From Muscardinus avellanarius (lineage: Eukaryota; Chordata; Mammalia; Rodentia; Gliridae): a DNA stretch of 64,000 nucleotides. The notes under the pieces are model-generated. The model saw only the letters and a program-made list of their open reading frames with translations. It did no database searches and was not told where the DNA came from. Shown in pieces: positions 12,052 through 23,820 of this stretch; the first letter of the stretch is position 1, and each line of letters starts with the position of its first letter. The position numbers and the translations under genes are program-made. Where the stretch lies: positions 65,651,823-65,715,822 of the forward strand of contig OY726560.1 of the NCBI GenBank assembly GCA_963383645.1, read 5' to 3'.

Positions 12052-12301
12052 AAAATCACAGACTCAAACTGGAAGTGGTAGTGCACGCTTGTAATCCCAG
12101 TACTTGGGAGGCCGAGACAGGAAGATTGTGGTTCGCGGACAGCCTCAGCTATTTAGTGAGGCCTTTTGCAACTCATTGAGACCCTGTTTCAAAATAAAGA
12201 ATAAAAAATAGGGCTGGGGCATAGTCCAGAGGTAGACTGCCCCTGGGTTCAAACCCCAGTACTGCTAAAAAGAAAAAAAAAAAAAAAATCACAGACCCAA
12301 A
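12052..12301 (+). mobile_element. B1-dID SINE, type A, with 17-bp target-site duplication
   Basis: Body 12069-12284. Complete dimer with left arm 'gcacgcttgtaatcccagtacttgggaggccgagacagg', the A-rich linker, the ID arm 'gcccctgggttcaaaccccagtactgc' and an A16 tail. Flanks AAAATCACAGACTCAAA (12052-12068) and AAAATCACAGACCCAAA (12285-12301) differ at one base. Confidence 0.93.
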
Positions 12302-12354
12302 TACAAGTTGAAAAAGCTCAGAATCAGAAAGTCCTATAGTTACTTTCCAAGGTC

Positions 12355-12365
12355 TTATTTCAAGT

Positions 12366-12419
<54 letters not shown>

Positions 12420-12632
12420 TACTGGGGATATAACCCAGGGACATTCTACCTTTGAGATATACCCCAAGCCCTGTTTTTTATTCTTAATTTGAAACATGGT
12501 CTCACTGAGTTGCAGAGGGCTTCACTAAGTAGCTGAGGCTGGCTGAAAACCACAATCCTCCTGTCTCAGCTTCCCAAATGCTGGGATTACAAGCGTGTGC
12601 CACTTAGTACCATGCCCGACACTTTATCTCAA
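12355..12632 (-). mobile_element. B1-dID SINE, type A, with a long (TG)n tail
   Basis: The plus-strand order is (TG)n tail 12365-12418, ID arm 'gatactggggatataacccagggacattctacc', linker, B1 arm 'gctgggattacaagcgtgtgccac'. An extra 'ttagtaccat' is present near the arm end (about 12604). Flanks TTATTTCAA (12355) and TTATCTCAA (12624) agree at 8 of 9 bases. The microsatellite occupies the place of the A-tail, so it arose from the tail. Confidence 0.87.
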
Positions 12633-14188
12633 ATTTGTAGTGAACAAAAAAATTGTATCTGGACTATCCCGAACTCTCTGCTGTATCATTAACTAAGGGC
12701 TCTAATATCCATCCTTAGCTCTAAAGATCCATAACAAATACAAATGTGTTGTGTGGATTTGCCACAGAATACCCATGGAAGATCAAGACATGCCGCTGTC
12801 ATTGGACATTTTAATTTGAATATAAACCCTGGCCTATCTCCTACGACAAACCAAATCACATCATTATTCAACATTTTGTGATTCTGTAGCTTACATTTTT
12901 TATGGAGATATAGTTTTGTAAAGAAATGGCCAGAGGGGATAAAGCTACCCTCAAATGATAAGCATGAGTTACGCTGGCCTCAAAACATTCCACTTCCAGA
13001 AAAAAGAAGAAAAAAAGGCTATATTGGCTGAAGGTGGCCATTGCATTATCTTGGTATCTGGAATTTCTTAGCTTAAAAGCAAAGATTGGAAGTATCATTA
13101 CTTTGTCCGAGGCATATTATTTTTCCTGAGGGTGAATTAAGAAGGTTTGGCCAAAACACCATATGGGTTTTGCAGAATAAATTTGTGATTGCAGTAAATC
13201 AGCTAAAGTGGTTCACAGCGTTTCTCCTTTCATCAGAGACAAAAGATACTAAGATGAAGTGAAGGGCTAGTTATTTACAACGTGCAGATTCCAGGTGCCT
13301 TGTCTCTGACAATTGTCAGCTGGAACCTAAAAATTTATGGGTAGCAGCTTGCCAGGTTGTCAACATCATACTTATCTTTCTCAAGAAAACAATTAGCTAA
13401 CTGAGTGCTAATAACTTAAGAATACTGTGAGGATAATTGTTATAAGAGATCGATGCGGCTTTTCTATCCACATAAATGAAAAAAAAAAAAACAAAAACAA
13501 AAAAAACAGCCACTGGCTGAGATACATGTTAGTAGGTACCTTGGCTAACTCAATCCAGATTTATAGGTGCCTGAGTGTTTGAGACATGAACATATTCGCG
13601 CAACTGCTTTTTTCACTAATTTTTTTCCCCTTTCTTTTACAAACAAGAGTTTGGATAAGAACTAGGCCAGAACAAGGGCTTTTGCCACTCTAATTGAAAC
13701 CAAATTCTTTCGCTGCAATTTTCCCTTAGGAAGATAATTGTCTAGATGAAAAGCCTCAAGTGAGGGTTTTTTTCCCCCTAAATCAGAGAAAGACAAAATA
13801 ATTTTCGTGCCAACAACAACAACAACAACAACAACAAAAACCGTGGAAAATAAAAACCCTTGTGCAGAAGCCACTTCATTCTTTCAACATCGACACTAGA
13901 GGAGGCAGTAGTCTGGCCCCGGGAACAGTGCACCCCAGGAAGAAAGAAGGTTTTAGGGCTCAGAGATAAAAGGAATCTTTACAAAGCATCAGAGTAGCCC
14001 CTATATACATTGAATAAATGTTGAATGAATCCATTACTTAATCTAACAGACCATCCCTAGTCACCCATGAAACATGAAAGAATCTGATTGTGGTTTTGAT
14101 GTTTGCAGTGAGGTGTATTAGGGAACATTAAACCAAGGGCTGCTCAGAAGCAACGCTGCTCCCTCCAACCAGTGTGAACATTTCATCA
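12633..14188. other. Unique DNA with A-rich and (CAA)n tracts
   Basis: No gene is seen. Tracts: A-rich run 13479-13507 and (CAA)n 13811-13838. Open frames on the minus strand here are short and one consists largely of the translated CAA repeat. Confidence 0.55.
13811..13838. repeat. (CAA)n microsatellite
   Basis: About nine CAA units followed by an A-run. Confidence 0.93.
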
Positions 14189-14551
14189 AGTACTGTTGTG
14201 GCTTTTCAATGTGTCCCCCAAAGTTCATGTTTTGGAAACATAATCCCCATGTAACAGTGTTGAGAGATAGTTCATGAAGTCTCTGCCCTGTGAATGTAAG
14301 TAATTATAATGGGAGTGGGTTTATCAAGGAGTGGGGTCCCCCCTCTCCTGCCTCACGAGCACACACTCTCTAACCCTCCCACTTCCCACTGTGGGATAGA
14401 TAGCATCACACTAAGACCCTCGCCAGATGTGGGCCCCTCAATCTTTGATTTCCAGGCTCTAGAACTTTAAGGCATAAAATCTTTGTTCTTTATTATTTAC
14501 CTAGGCTTGGATATTTGGTAAAAGTGGCACAAAATGGGCTAAGACAAGTAC
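14189..14551 (+). mobile_element. Complete solo LTR, MaLR (ERVL-MaLR) type
   Basis: LTR 14194-14546, starting TGTTGTGG and ending AAGACA, with the MaLR word order 'aatgtgtcccccaaagttcatgttttggaaacataatcccc', 'gggagtgggtttatcaagg', 'agaccctcgccagatg', 'ttccaggctctagaac', 'tgttctttattatttacc'. A perfect 5-bp duplication AGTAC flanks it (14189-14193 and 14547-14551). Five bases is the size expected for ERVL-class integration. No internal retroviral sequence remains, so it is a solo LTR produced by recombination. Confidence 0.9.
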
Positions 14552-16184
14552 TTGTGATGCACTAGGAGCAGAGCTAATCTATTCTTGAAAATAAAAAAAA
14601 AGATTTTGCAGAGGGCAAATTAAGACTTGCAAAAATTAGTATGTAATCACAAAAAAAGGTTTGTGGTCATGGAGCTTACATTTTAGCTGATGGAAACAAC
14701 CAGGAAACAAATATCTACATAGCGATCCAGTGGTGATCGTGCTCAGAAAAAGAATGGAGCAGGAAAAAGGAGTAGAGAGCTAGGTGTGGTGATCATGAAG
14801 GCCTCTTTTATACAGTGGTACGTGAGGGTGACAGTTGTCTTCCTCAAGGCAGTGAACAAGTAGGTGACCTAAGACATACACTCAGGATTGGCTGACTCCA
14901 TATTTGTGAACTGGGTTTGTTGCTAATATTCAAATATATCATCTCTTGAACTGTCTTATCATTTTGGGCCCTTTGAGATCTGATCATCTCCAAAGGGAGC
15001 CAGCTCTTAGACTCCTTCCTTTGCAGATATGGGCCTGTTTCCAGAGTACAGGTGAGCATTCAGGCACCACCATAGCAACCTGTGATTGCAGATGGAGCTG
15101 AGAAATTCAGCATTCACCTGGTGTATGTCAGTCTTCATCAGACATCATACTGCAATGCAACACAGAACTGGAGCAATGGCCTTTAGTCACGGAAATTTTT
15201 TATTTAGATTGTATAAAACAAGGCTATATCTAGACTCTCCTTTAAAAGGATGTAGAACAATCTCCTAAAGCCTTTTTAGTTGAATTAAAATTATGTATTT
15301 CTCCTATAACAAACAGAAAAAAACATTCATCTATTAATATGGTGCTAATTGAATCTTCTACCTCATTCTGGGGGAAACTATTGTTACCAGTGATCAACCA
15401 GCAAATGGGCATTCTGATCAATTATTTTTAGGGACAGATAATTATTATGCTCTAATCAAACTAAAGGTAATTTAAACAGTTCTATTTAAAATGCCAATGA
15501 ATTCATTATTTAAGGAAAAATTTGGGGGTTAGTTCCTTCATCATGATGAAGCCTTTGCAAAATGAAATGTTCATTGGACATTTGAGCCTTGCTAATGCCT
15601 AGGTAGAAAAGACCTTTAACCAAGGTTATTTCTTTCATGCTTTAAAATGTAGAAACCTGGGGCTTCAATGAAGTATTCATTGCAGCACTGGGTGAATCCA
15701 AAGCTTCTATTTAAGCAAGACTTGGCTGCCAGCAGTTATGAGGTAAAAGAATTAACCTCCAAGAATGATTATATAAATAAATAAGGCTGGAATGTAACTC
15801 AGAAATTACACATTTAAAATATCAGATTTTGTGGTAAGTAGAAATTTTGGTAGATTTTCCAAGTAAATCACATATATAGTTAATACCCAATTTACACGCT
15901 GGTTGTGTTTCCAAGCCGTATTTGTAATTTCATACAAAGTAAGATTACATTTCCAAAAACAATGGTGTTAAAGATGGAAATTAGCTTATTTAATATTTTA
16001 TATTATTCATATTGAGACTTGGTTACTTTATTTAATCCATATTGAAACTGAAATAATTTTTATTTGCAGCTTTTCAAAGATTATGTTATATTATATTCTG
16101 TTATCTTGGATATTGTATCCAATGAGCTACTAAAAGTCTCCAGGATACCAAATTTCTAGATGATGACTCCTATCTGGTATTTCC
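14552..16184. other. AT-rich DNA, no gene seen
   Basis: About 14660-14840 has words ('ggagcttacattttagctgatgg', 'caggaaacaaatatctacat', 'atcatgaaggcctc') of the same unnamed ancient repeat suspected at 7899. The rest is unique AT-rich DNA with no supported gene. Confidence 0.4.
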
Positions 16185-16340
16185 CAGCAATATGACCTTA
16201 AGCAAGTATTTAGTATGCTATGTCTCAGTGTATGTGACTATGAAAAGGGAGATAATAATGATATGTTTAGAGATTGTAAGTTTTAAATGACAGAGGCACA
16301 GTGCCTGAAATGAATACATAGTCAATAAATGACCAAAATT
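16185..16340 (+). mobile_element. MIR SINE, 3' half
   Basis: Order of MIR words: 'aatatgaccttaagcaagtatttag', 'tatgtctcagtg', 'gaaaagggagataataatgata', 'agtgcctgaaatgaatacatagtcaataaatg'. Divergence is high, as expected for this old mammalian family. Confidence 0.7.
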
Positions 16341-17304
16341 GACCAAGTGGAAAGATCTCATCTAAACCCAAAGTATCTAATCTTCCTCTTTATTTTGATA
16401 CCACAGTGAGCAGTAAGAATCAGGATGGGCCTCTAGAAGTTCTTTTGTGGATCATTGTAAAGGCCTAATTATTAATTTGTTTATTTTTGTCAAAGAAGCC
16501 TTTTTGTGGGAAAATAGCATGCATCCCAAAGGAGCAGAGTACCCTTCTCTCTCCCCTTCCCTTCTGAAGGTGTTACAAAAACCACTAGCAAGAAATGGCA
16601 GGTGGGTTGGGGTGATGGCAAAGTCAATTCTCCAGCCCCTTCAAATCATGTGGGCATGTGGGAGACTCCCGGTATTGTGGGCAGTACCTAAAGGTTTCTT
16701 CTGAAGTAAATTTCTTTGTATCTCTCTCCAATTCCTTAGCATCTTCTGTGAATGGGCATCTTCATGCTCCCCAGTTCCTGTAGATGAGTTTGCTATCCAC
16801 CTGTGCCTCAGGTCAATATCAGAATCTACTTTCCCCAAACCCAGCAGCAGCACCAGCAGCACCAGCACCAACAATGATCCCCTCTCCTCATCAGCTGAGT
16901 TGTGGGTCCCTGGTGGGCTGAAAGGATGAAGGGGCTGAGAAACTGGAGTGGGGAGGAGAAGGAGGAGGAATCCTGAGGCACCTGGGCAATGGGGCTCAAG
17001 CAGGTCCTCCCTACAGGTTCCATATTCTAGACCTCTCTCCATCACCTCATTCATAGCAACCCGCTTAGTCTTTGGAGTGCATTCTTTTCTTTTTCTTTTC
17101 TAGTTATTTTTCCTTTTGTCCTTCCTCTCTCAGAAATCACATGATAACAGCTGAGCAGGGAGAAAACACTGTAGCTTGAAGAACCCAGTTCACTTTTGTG
17201 AACTGTATAGGACCTATCGTGCCCCATGTGTGGCCAGGGTGGACTTTGAAGAAGTTAATACAGAGGAGATAAGTGGTAAAATAAGTAGATAATGTTACAT
17301 ACTC
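16341..17304. other. Unique DNA with a CAG/CAC-rich patch
   Basis: A 137-codon open frame lies on the minus strand (16641-17054). It contains leucine/valine-rich translation of the trinucleotide-rich patch at 16842-16873 and no family I recognise. No splice or promoter context supports it, so I call no gene. Confidence 0.5.
16842..16873. repeat. (CAG/CAC)n imperfect trinucleotide repeat
   Basis: Reads cagcagcagcaccagcagca and continues in the same CAG/CAC pattern to 16873. Confidence 0.85.
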
Positions 17305-17372
17305 TATCATCCATCAATCTATCTATCTATCATCTATTTATGTCTATCTATTTATCTTTCTATCTATCATTT
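17305..17372. repeat. (TATC)n imperfect tetranucleotide repeat
   Basis: Imperfect ATCT/TATC units with interruptions such as 'tatttatg' and 'tttatcttt'. Confidence 0.9.
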
Positions 17373-19180
17373 TACAAACTCATTATGTTTTATTAGGAGA
17401 AACATAATATATATTGCTTTATCTACAAAAGATGGCACAAATTCTCAATAAAATGTATGAAACATTTCACAGAAGAGCTCCTGAGTCCGCCACCCAGACA
17501 AGTCCTTGGTCCACCCAAAGGTAGAATGTCAAAACTTAAATGATGTAGCAATGGCAACCAAGCGAGGTGCTAGGCAAGATCCTTCCCCGTGCAAAGGCCA
17601 CCATTGCTCTGGATCCAATCCTGCCTTACATACTACTGAATATATTCCCAAATTAAAAAAAAAAACAATAAATAAACACCCGACTGCTGTTTTGTGGCAT
17701 GTGAAGCTAAGGGGGGTATTTATTTTTATTATCACCCCAATCAGAGGTATAATAAGTGTAGAGAAAAGAAACAATTTAGCAAAGTTTGGAAGAGGAAAAT
17801 AATAGTCCAGTTGAGTGAGCCTCCGGCCTTTGTGGCTGTAAAGCAGGAGTTTTCAAGCTTTGGTAGGCTTGTAGAGGGTCTGAGCAGTATGAAGAGGCAG
17901 AGGAATTTTAGGAACTAGGAATCTGAGCTCAAGTTGTGCTGGGGATTTCTTTGGCCACTCTTCACTGTGTGGCTGGAGATCCAGCCTGTCTTTTTAAGGA
18001 TCTGATTTTGCTAATTCCCAGATAGATCATCTTCAATATCTGAATGCCTGGAGGGAACACACTGCCAGTGGTCAGATTTTTCTGCATGGGATAAACATTA
18101 AAGAGTTTTTTTTTTCCCTTTAAATTCTAAATTTAATTAAGGACTGTGGCCTCTCTCTGTCTCTAACATCCTGGTCCTTCTGTAACTGTGCACCTCGGAC
18201 CCTTTCAGAAGCCCGCCACGAAACCAATCACTGGGTGGCACCCAAGAGCCAAAATAAGGTGGATCAGATTGCAGACCCTCTCTAATACACATATTTTAAC
18301 AATTTCCTCCATCCTCGGTGAAATTATGCTAATATTTTAGTTGAGTTTCCTCAAGTCTGGAACTCAAATTAAGTCTGTCTGTTTCATTTTTATGATAGTG
18401 CTTGAAATCACTTGCAGACAAGGGGTTGTTGGGCCATGAGATTTATAGTGGCGATGCCACAAAGGTCAAACACATCCTGAGGAAGAGGAAAGCAATCTGC
18501 AGAACCCGTGTTTTCACTGCAATAAAGTTTATAGCAGCATTAGGGGAGTAGTTACAAATCAGTTGGACGGTGTTGATTTCATTGAGAATAAGTATATTTA
18601 CACTAGTAAGCTTTCTCTTAATAATATTCTGAATGTTTTACACAATGGGGTTAGTGAAGGTTGGATCTGGGCATATTTCATGAGTGACAAAATTTGTTTT
18701 TCTTTTTTCCACCCATCCTTCTACTTGTTACTTTAACAAAATGGGTTTAGAATGGCTCTGTGGGGGCTGAGTAAAGGCTCAACAACTTTCTGAAACTTCC
18801 AGTGAGGTCAGAGATATTACGGAAACTAAAAGTAAAATGATTATGTGTAAGTATGCGATTAAAGATGAGATCAATCTAAAGAAACAAAATGGCTTCAGTA
18901 CTAAAAGTTCTTATTAGCCAATTAGTTATTCATCCTTGTCATTGTAACTAGTTTTACGGTATTAGAATTTCTGAATGAATGTCAATTTATATTAAATTTC
19001 TGACTAAATGTTCAATCTCTATGTTTAAAGAGATAAGACCTAACCACCTCAACTTATATAGGACCTATCTAAAATACATAATGTTTATGCTCAACACAAT
19101 CTTTACTTCATAATACTAAGCACTATTATTTTTGTGACTAATTATAAAATAGCATAAATGTGATTCTGCTATTATTTAGA
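17373..19180. other. Unique DNA, possible retrocopy trace at 17400-17680
   Basis: Between 17480 and 17650 the sequence is richer in GC and is followed by 'aaattaaaaaaaaaaacaataaataaac' (about 17650-17680), which could be the tail of a processed copy. I recognise no parent gene, and the 98-codon frame there has no family likeness. 17700-19180 is unique AT-rich DNA. Confidence 0.3.
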
Positions 19181-19350
19181 TTAATTAGGTGATTATTTTA
19201 CCTAAGGCTTCTTTTTTAAAAATTGTCTATCTTATCTTTAGATTGTAAGCCCCCAGAAGGCAGGTATCTTGTATTATTTCCAATCACATTCCCAGAGTAT
19301 ACAATTATGTCTGACTCTAGTCTTCAAAAATATTTATTGAATAAGTGAAT
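19181..19350 (+). mobile_element. L2 LINE 3' end fragment
   Basis: Typical L2 tail order: 'agattgtaagcccccagaaggcaggtatcttgtatt', 'cacattcccagagtatacaattatgtctgactctag', 'aaaaatatttattgaataagtgaat'. Confidence 0.78.
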
Positions 19351-19977
19351 AGATATTTCTTTCATTCTAAGGATTCTCTTACACATTGAAAACAGTATCT
19401 TAGGTCTATGTAAAGTAAATGTTTTCTGAGTCTATGAGAGAGTTTCTAGAACCTTCTTTTTCTGTCTTCTATTTTTATTCTCTAAGAGCTCGTAGGACTC
19501 TAAAAAATATGAAGAGAGAAGTAGTTATCTCATCCATGTCCTATAAATGAGAAAACTGGGATTTCTGCCTATAAATCTAGAAGGTATAATGTGGTGACAA
19601 GAAATCATAAAATATGCCCTGAAACAATTCTCTCTGAACCAGAGCACAGTTACTTTTGTGTAAACCATGAAAATCTGTGGGGCTTTGTTGTGGGTACAGC
19701 TTCTTTCCCAATGATTGCCTTTTGTATGTATGTTCATGCTTAAATATTCTTCAATCTCTATCTCAGTAGAATTTAATTCAACCATTTGAAGGTCATATAA
19801 AGCTTTGCCACTTAAAAAAAAAGTAGACCATAAAATAATATGCTAAATAGTTCATTTGATTTGGTTGTTAACATGTTAAACTGATCATTTATATATTTTT
19901 ATTCTTCTTTAAAAATAGATTTTAATGGGTTTTTATTACAAAAGTAAAACATTTCATTCTATTGAAATTACAGGAAA

Positions 19978-20008
<31 letters not shown>

Positions 20009-20581
20009 TGCTTGCAAAGCAAACAGACAAATTTGAAATTCCCTAGCTTCCTGCTCTTCAAATTTAAGCATTCTTTAGGTTTTGGTATCTGTCTGTGTTT
20101 ATTCCAGGAAGGTGAGTACATATATTTTACTTGGAGGGAATTAGGCTGCATTTGTCTGTGTCTTAAAGGAAAGATTATATCCCTTGTTCATCAAGGTAAT
20201 GACCCATTGGTACTCAATAAACAATAACGGTGATGCCTTATAGACCTATAGGAATAAACTGTATCAATATCTTACCAAATCACTAAAGGAAAGATAGATA
20301 ATTATAGTAAACAAATATTTTATTTAGTCATAAAGACTATTGAATGTAGAGACTGATATTCTTGTATGTGGTTTTGGATGTATTTGAGGGAGAAATCCAA
20401 GTTAGCTACAGAGGTTTTGTTACCAATGTTACAAATATAATATTTAAGCATTTAATATTTTTAGCAACACAAAGGTAAGCAATATTAGGTAGAAACAATA
20501 AAAAACTTGAATCTTAGTAAGTAGTATATTATTTTTTAAAGAAAAGCTTCTTGGATATTTTTGCAATTAGCTTATTTATTT
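19351..20581. other. AT-rich unique DNA with a CA tract
   Basis: No gene is seen. A (CA)n tract interrupted by 'caaacaca' stands at 19978-20009, and open frames over it on both strands are artefacts. Confidence 0.55.
19978..20009. repeat. (CA)n microsatellite
   Basis: About 15 CA units with one 'aaa' interruption. Confidence 0.93.
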
Positions 20582-20712
20582 TTTAATTTTTTTTTAATTT
20601 GAAAACAGAGTCTCACCAAGTTGTTGAGAGCCTAAATTGCTGAGCCTGGCTTCAAACTGTAATCCTCTTGTTTCCACCTCCCGAGTATTGCGATCATAGG
20701 CATGTTACCTTA
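20582..20712 (-). mobile_element. Old SINE, left arm only
   Basis: Reads on the plus strand 'tttgaaaacagagtctcaccaagttgttgagagcc', 'ctggcttcaaactgtaatcctcttg', 'cacctcccgagtattgcgatcataggcatg'. This is the B1-like arm of the dimeric SINE on the minus strand, with many changes and no ID arm. Confidence 0.7.
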
Positions 20713-21136
20713 GTTTAGAAAAAAAAAAAAAAAAGACAGATCTCAGTAGTTGGGTGACCTAGGAGTAAAACCAGTGCAGATTTTAGAACACAGATGCCCA
20801 TGGAATCACATCAAAAAGAACCAGGGAAGAAGAAGAGTTTCGGCGGTGTAAAACAAGGTTAAGTCACATTTCATTCATGAGCTCTGTAGGCTTTGTGAGC
20901 TCTGGACCCTTCGTGGGGCTCCCTCAGGCATCATGGAACCAGCAGACCAACTTTCCAGGCAAACGTGTGTCTGCTCCTGGGGCGTCAAAGAGAAGTGAAA
21001 CAGTCTTACAGCATCCTCCTTAGTTACCAACACACATTGCCATGGTATGAAGTGAAACAGAGGCAGCGTGGATGAATTTGGAATTTCGACTTTTCCATTC
21101 ACTGTGAGCTGAGATTTGCCCCTCACCCCTCCCACT
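20713..21136. other. Unique DNA, no gene seen
   Basis: Contains an A-run (20720-20735) and an 86-codon minus-strand frame with no recognisable protein features. Confidence 0.45.
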
Positions 21137-21485
21137 GTAATTCACTTGTTGAATTTCCAACTCCCAGTATCACAGGAGGTGGCTGTTTGGGGACATTGAA
21201 AGGTTTTTCAATAGGGCCATTAGGGTGAACTCTAATTCAGTATGATTTGTGTCTTTATTAGAAGAGATTTAGGCATTGGCAAGCACAAAGGGAAGATTGT
21301 ATCTTCACAGAAGAAGAAGATAGCCATCCACAAGCAGAGGAGAGACCTCAGAAGACGCAGACCCCACTGACTTCTTGATCTTGGAGTTCTGGTCCATATT
21401 CCCAAACTGTGAGAAAGTGATTTTTTCGTGGCTTAAGACACCAGTCAGTGGCACCTTGTCATGGCAGCCATGGCTAATTCACACC
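21137..21485 (+). mobile_element. MaLR LTR, MLT1-like
   Basis: The order of words is that of MLT1 LTRs: 'aattcacttgttgaatttccaactcccagtatcacagg', 'gggccattagggtgaactctaattcagtatgatttgtgtctttattagaagag', 'agagacctcagaag', 'cttcttgatcttggagttctggtcc', 'actgtgagaaagtga', 'cttaagacaccagtcagtgg', 'gtcatggcagcc'. The first bases look truncated or diverged, and I could not fix a target-site duplication. Confidence 0.8.
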
Positions 21486-22058
21486 TAACTTTATTTCAAA
21501 ATAAAGTGCTATGACGTGGACTAGAGGGGGAAATGATTAATATGGCACAGCATGGAAGTGGCTGGATATGGAACATGGCTGGTATCAGAAGGCTCAGGTG
21601 CTGCTCTGGCTGGGTGACAAAAATTCCTAGTGTATGTGAGTTACATGCTCAATTCCTGGAAACCGCCTGCAGGAGGCCTTGTGCAAGCAAGAACACTTGG
21701 AGGAGGAGCCGCACCTCCTCACTTGGACAGTACTGTAGAGTCCTCTGGAGGGGACTAAAGTGCAGGGACTCAGGCCGATGTGCACCAGAGGCAGGGGTGG
21801 ATCAAGGTAAGTCAGGAAAGCACTAGAATGTGGAAGTCTGAGAGGTAGAGGAAAACCTATGTAGGATCGTAGAGAACCTGACAGCCAGAAGGAAGAGTGT
21901 CTAGGAGGAGCCGGGCCACACGTGGCTTCTGGCTCTGTACCTCCTGCCTGTGCCTGACAGCCAGCTTCATCTTGAGACCTTAAGGCACCAAACAAGATGA
22001 TCACAAGTCAAAAAGCATTTAAATCTGGTACGTGTGGTTGAACCCTAATTTTGAAAAC

Positions 22059-22110
<52 letters not shown>

Positions 22111-23136
22111 TGTATGGGAAGGACGTGTACTGTCAAGAAAAATGTCATCCGCCAAGCACAGAAAGGAAACAAAAATGTCTGGGGCAGTTTTTATTGTATT
22201 CACAATTAAGAAATGATCTCTGTGGCCATTTCCATCAATAACCTGCTGTGAGTCATTGGATGAAGCATTTAACATCTCATCATCTTCTGAACCTCAAAAC
22301 CTAAAAAGTAGAATGGTGGAAAAGGAGAGTGTTTGCTGATGGGCTTTTAGAAGCAGCTGAGCTAGACTTGAGAGACAGTCAGTACAGAAATAAAGTTCGC
22401 AGTTGCTCCTATAACATACAGTCCCTCAGAGGAGGCCCAGGTGTGCATCCACGCCCAGAAGGCAGCATCAGCAGCCACCCTGGATCTAAAAATAACATCT
22501 CAGAGCAGGTGCGATTCTGAAATCTAGCGGGTAGTCTCAATATCATCACAGAAACTTTGGGGCCTTTCTTGCTTTGGTGTAGATAGAAAATGGCTAGTAG
22601 TGGAAGATGCGGGTCCGAAGTTTATGAGAACTCTGCCTTCTATTTCAGCAACATTGGCTACTTTTGATGTTTTTTTTGCAGCAAAAAAATCTTGAGGACT
22701 CAGAAAAATGTCTTACATGCTAGTGGGGGAGGACATCGGTCACACTTCAGTGGATTCTTTTGGGCTCCTGCATATTGTGTGAGCAATACGAAGTGAAGCA
22801 TGAGGAAACCTAGTTCTACTAGGTTGCTGGAGATCTGTGTGAGAGGGAGGCAGGAAAAGGCTTTTTCAAAACCATCTTTGAGCCATTGAAAATGGATGGG
22901 CTGGGCATTATCAGGTAGATGAGTGAAGTAGGGCACAAAGGAGGAGAACAGCATGAGACAAAGCCAGAGCTGTGATAGTATGCTACCTTCTGAGACAACT
23001 CTGAGGGGCCAGGGTTGCTAAAGGGTGACTTGGAGAGACCGGCAGCCACCAGCCACTAGCCATCGGCCAGGAGATGAGAAATGGCTCGCCAATATGGCCA
23101 ACAGAGTGAGCAGGAGACTATCTCGCCGAGTATGAG
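21486..23136. other. Unique DNA with a TG tract
   Basis: A (TG)n tract stands at 22059-22108. Frames of 97-125 codons at 21533-22004 lie on both strands over the same GC-richer DNA and show no family. About 22430-22560 has faint similarity to old DNA-transposon-type repeats, too weak to call. Confidence 0.45.
22059..22108. repeat. (TG)n microsatellite
   Basis: About 24 uninterrupted TG units. Confidence 0.95.
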
Positions 23137-23820
23137 AAAGAAATGCTGGTGGGAGTGCAAACTAGTTCAGTCACTACGGAGATCAGTGTGGAGATTCCTT
23201 AGAAAACTGGGAATAGATCCACCATATGATCCAGTTATACCTCTCCTGGGTATCTTTCCAAAGGGCAAATCAGAGAACTACATTAACATATGCATACCCA
23301 TGTTCCTAGCAGCACAATTCGTAATAGCCAAAATATGGAACCAACCTAGGTCTCCATCAACAGATGAATGGATTGAAAAATTATGGGAAATACACACAAT
23401 GGAATTCTACTCAGCTATAATGAAGAACAAAATTGTGTCATTCACAAGAAGATGGAAAGTCCTGGAGAGCATGATGTTAAGCGAGATCAGCCAAGCACAG
23501 AAAGAGAAGGGACATATGTTTTCTCTTATATGTCCAAACTAGGGAGCATTAGGGATACCAAAAGGACTCCAAGCAGTGAGGAGAAACCGCACCAAAACTA
23601 GAATGGAAGGGTGGGAGAGGAAGAAGGCTGAGATTGATTAATGAAGAGCTACATCTGAATTTGTGTAAAAATATAAATATAGCATAGTTAACCTGGACAC
23701 TCATTGTTGGGAGGAAGGAAAAGGGGAAGTGGGGGGGAGAAGGCACAAAGCACAGTCTGAATGTATGCCATTTTCAAAATATTCCACATAAGAACAGAAA
23801 AAAAAGAAATTAGTACATTT
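23137..23820 (+). mobile_element. L1 LINE 3' end, 5'-truncated
   Basis: Body about 23145-23812. An open frame ending at 23542 encodes the C-terminal tail of L1 ORF2: 'WWECKLVQSLRRSVWRF', 'PVIPLLGIFPKGKSENYI', 'AAQFVIAKIWNQPRSPSTDE', 'WEIHTMEFYSAIMKN', 'MLSEISQAQKEKGHMFSLIC'. The reverse-transcriptase and endonuclease domains are absent. The 3' UTR ends at 'cattttcaaaatattccacataagaac' and an A-rich tail. AAAGAAAT at 23137-23144 and 23813-23820 may be the target-site duplication, although it is A-rich and so weak. The frame is open but the element is a dead truncation. Confidence 0.88.

Noticed and set aside
16641..17054. 137-codon minus-strand frame with a leucine/valine-rich stretch that looks like a membrane segment
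   Set aside because: The hydrophobic stretch is the translation of an imperfect CAG/CAC repeat, and the overlapping frame gives a similar artefact.
23081..23542. 153-codon open frame that could be taken for a gene
   Set aside because: It is the C-terminal tail of L1 ORF2 in a 5'-truncated element with target duplication-like flanks.
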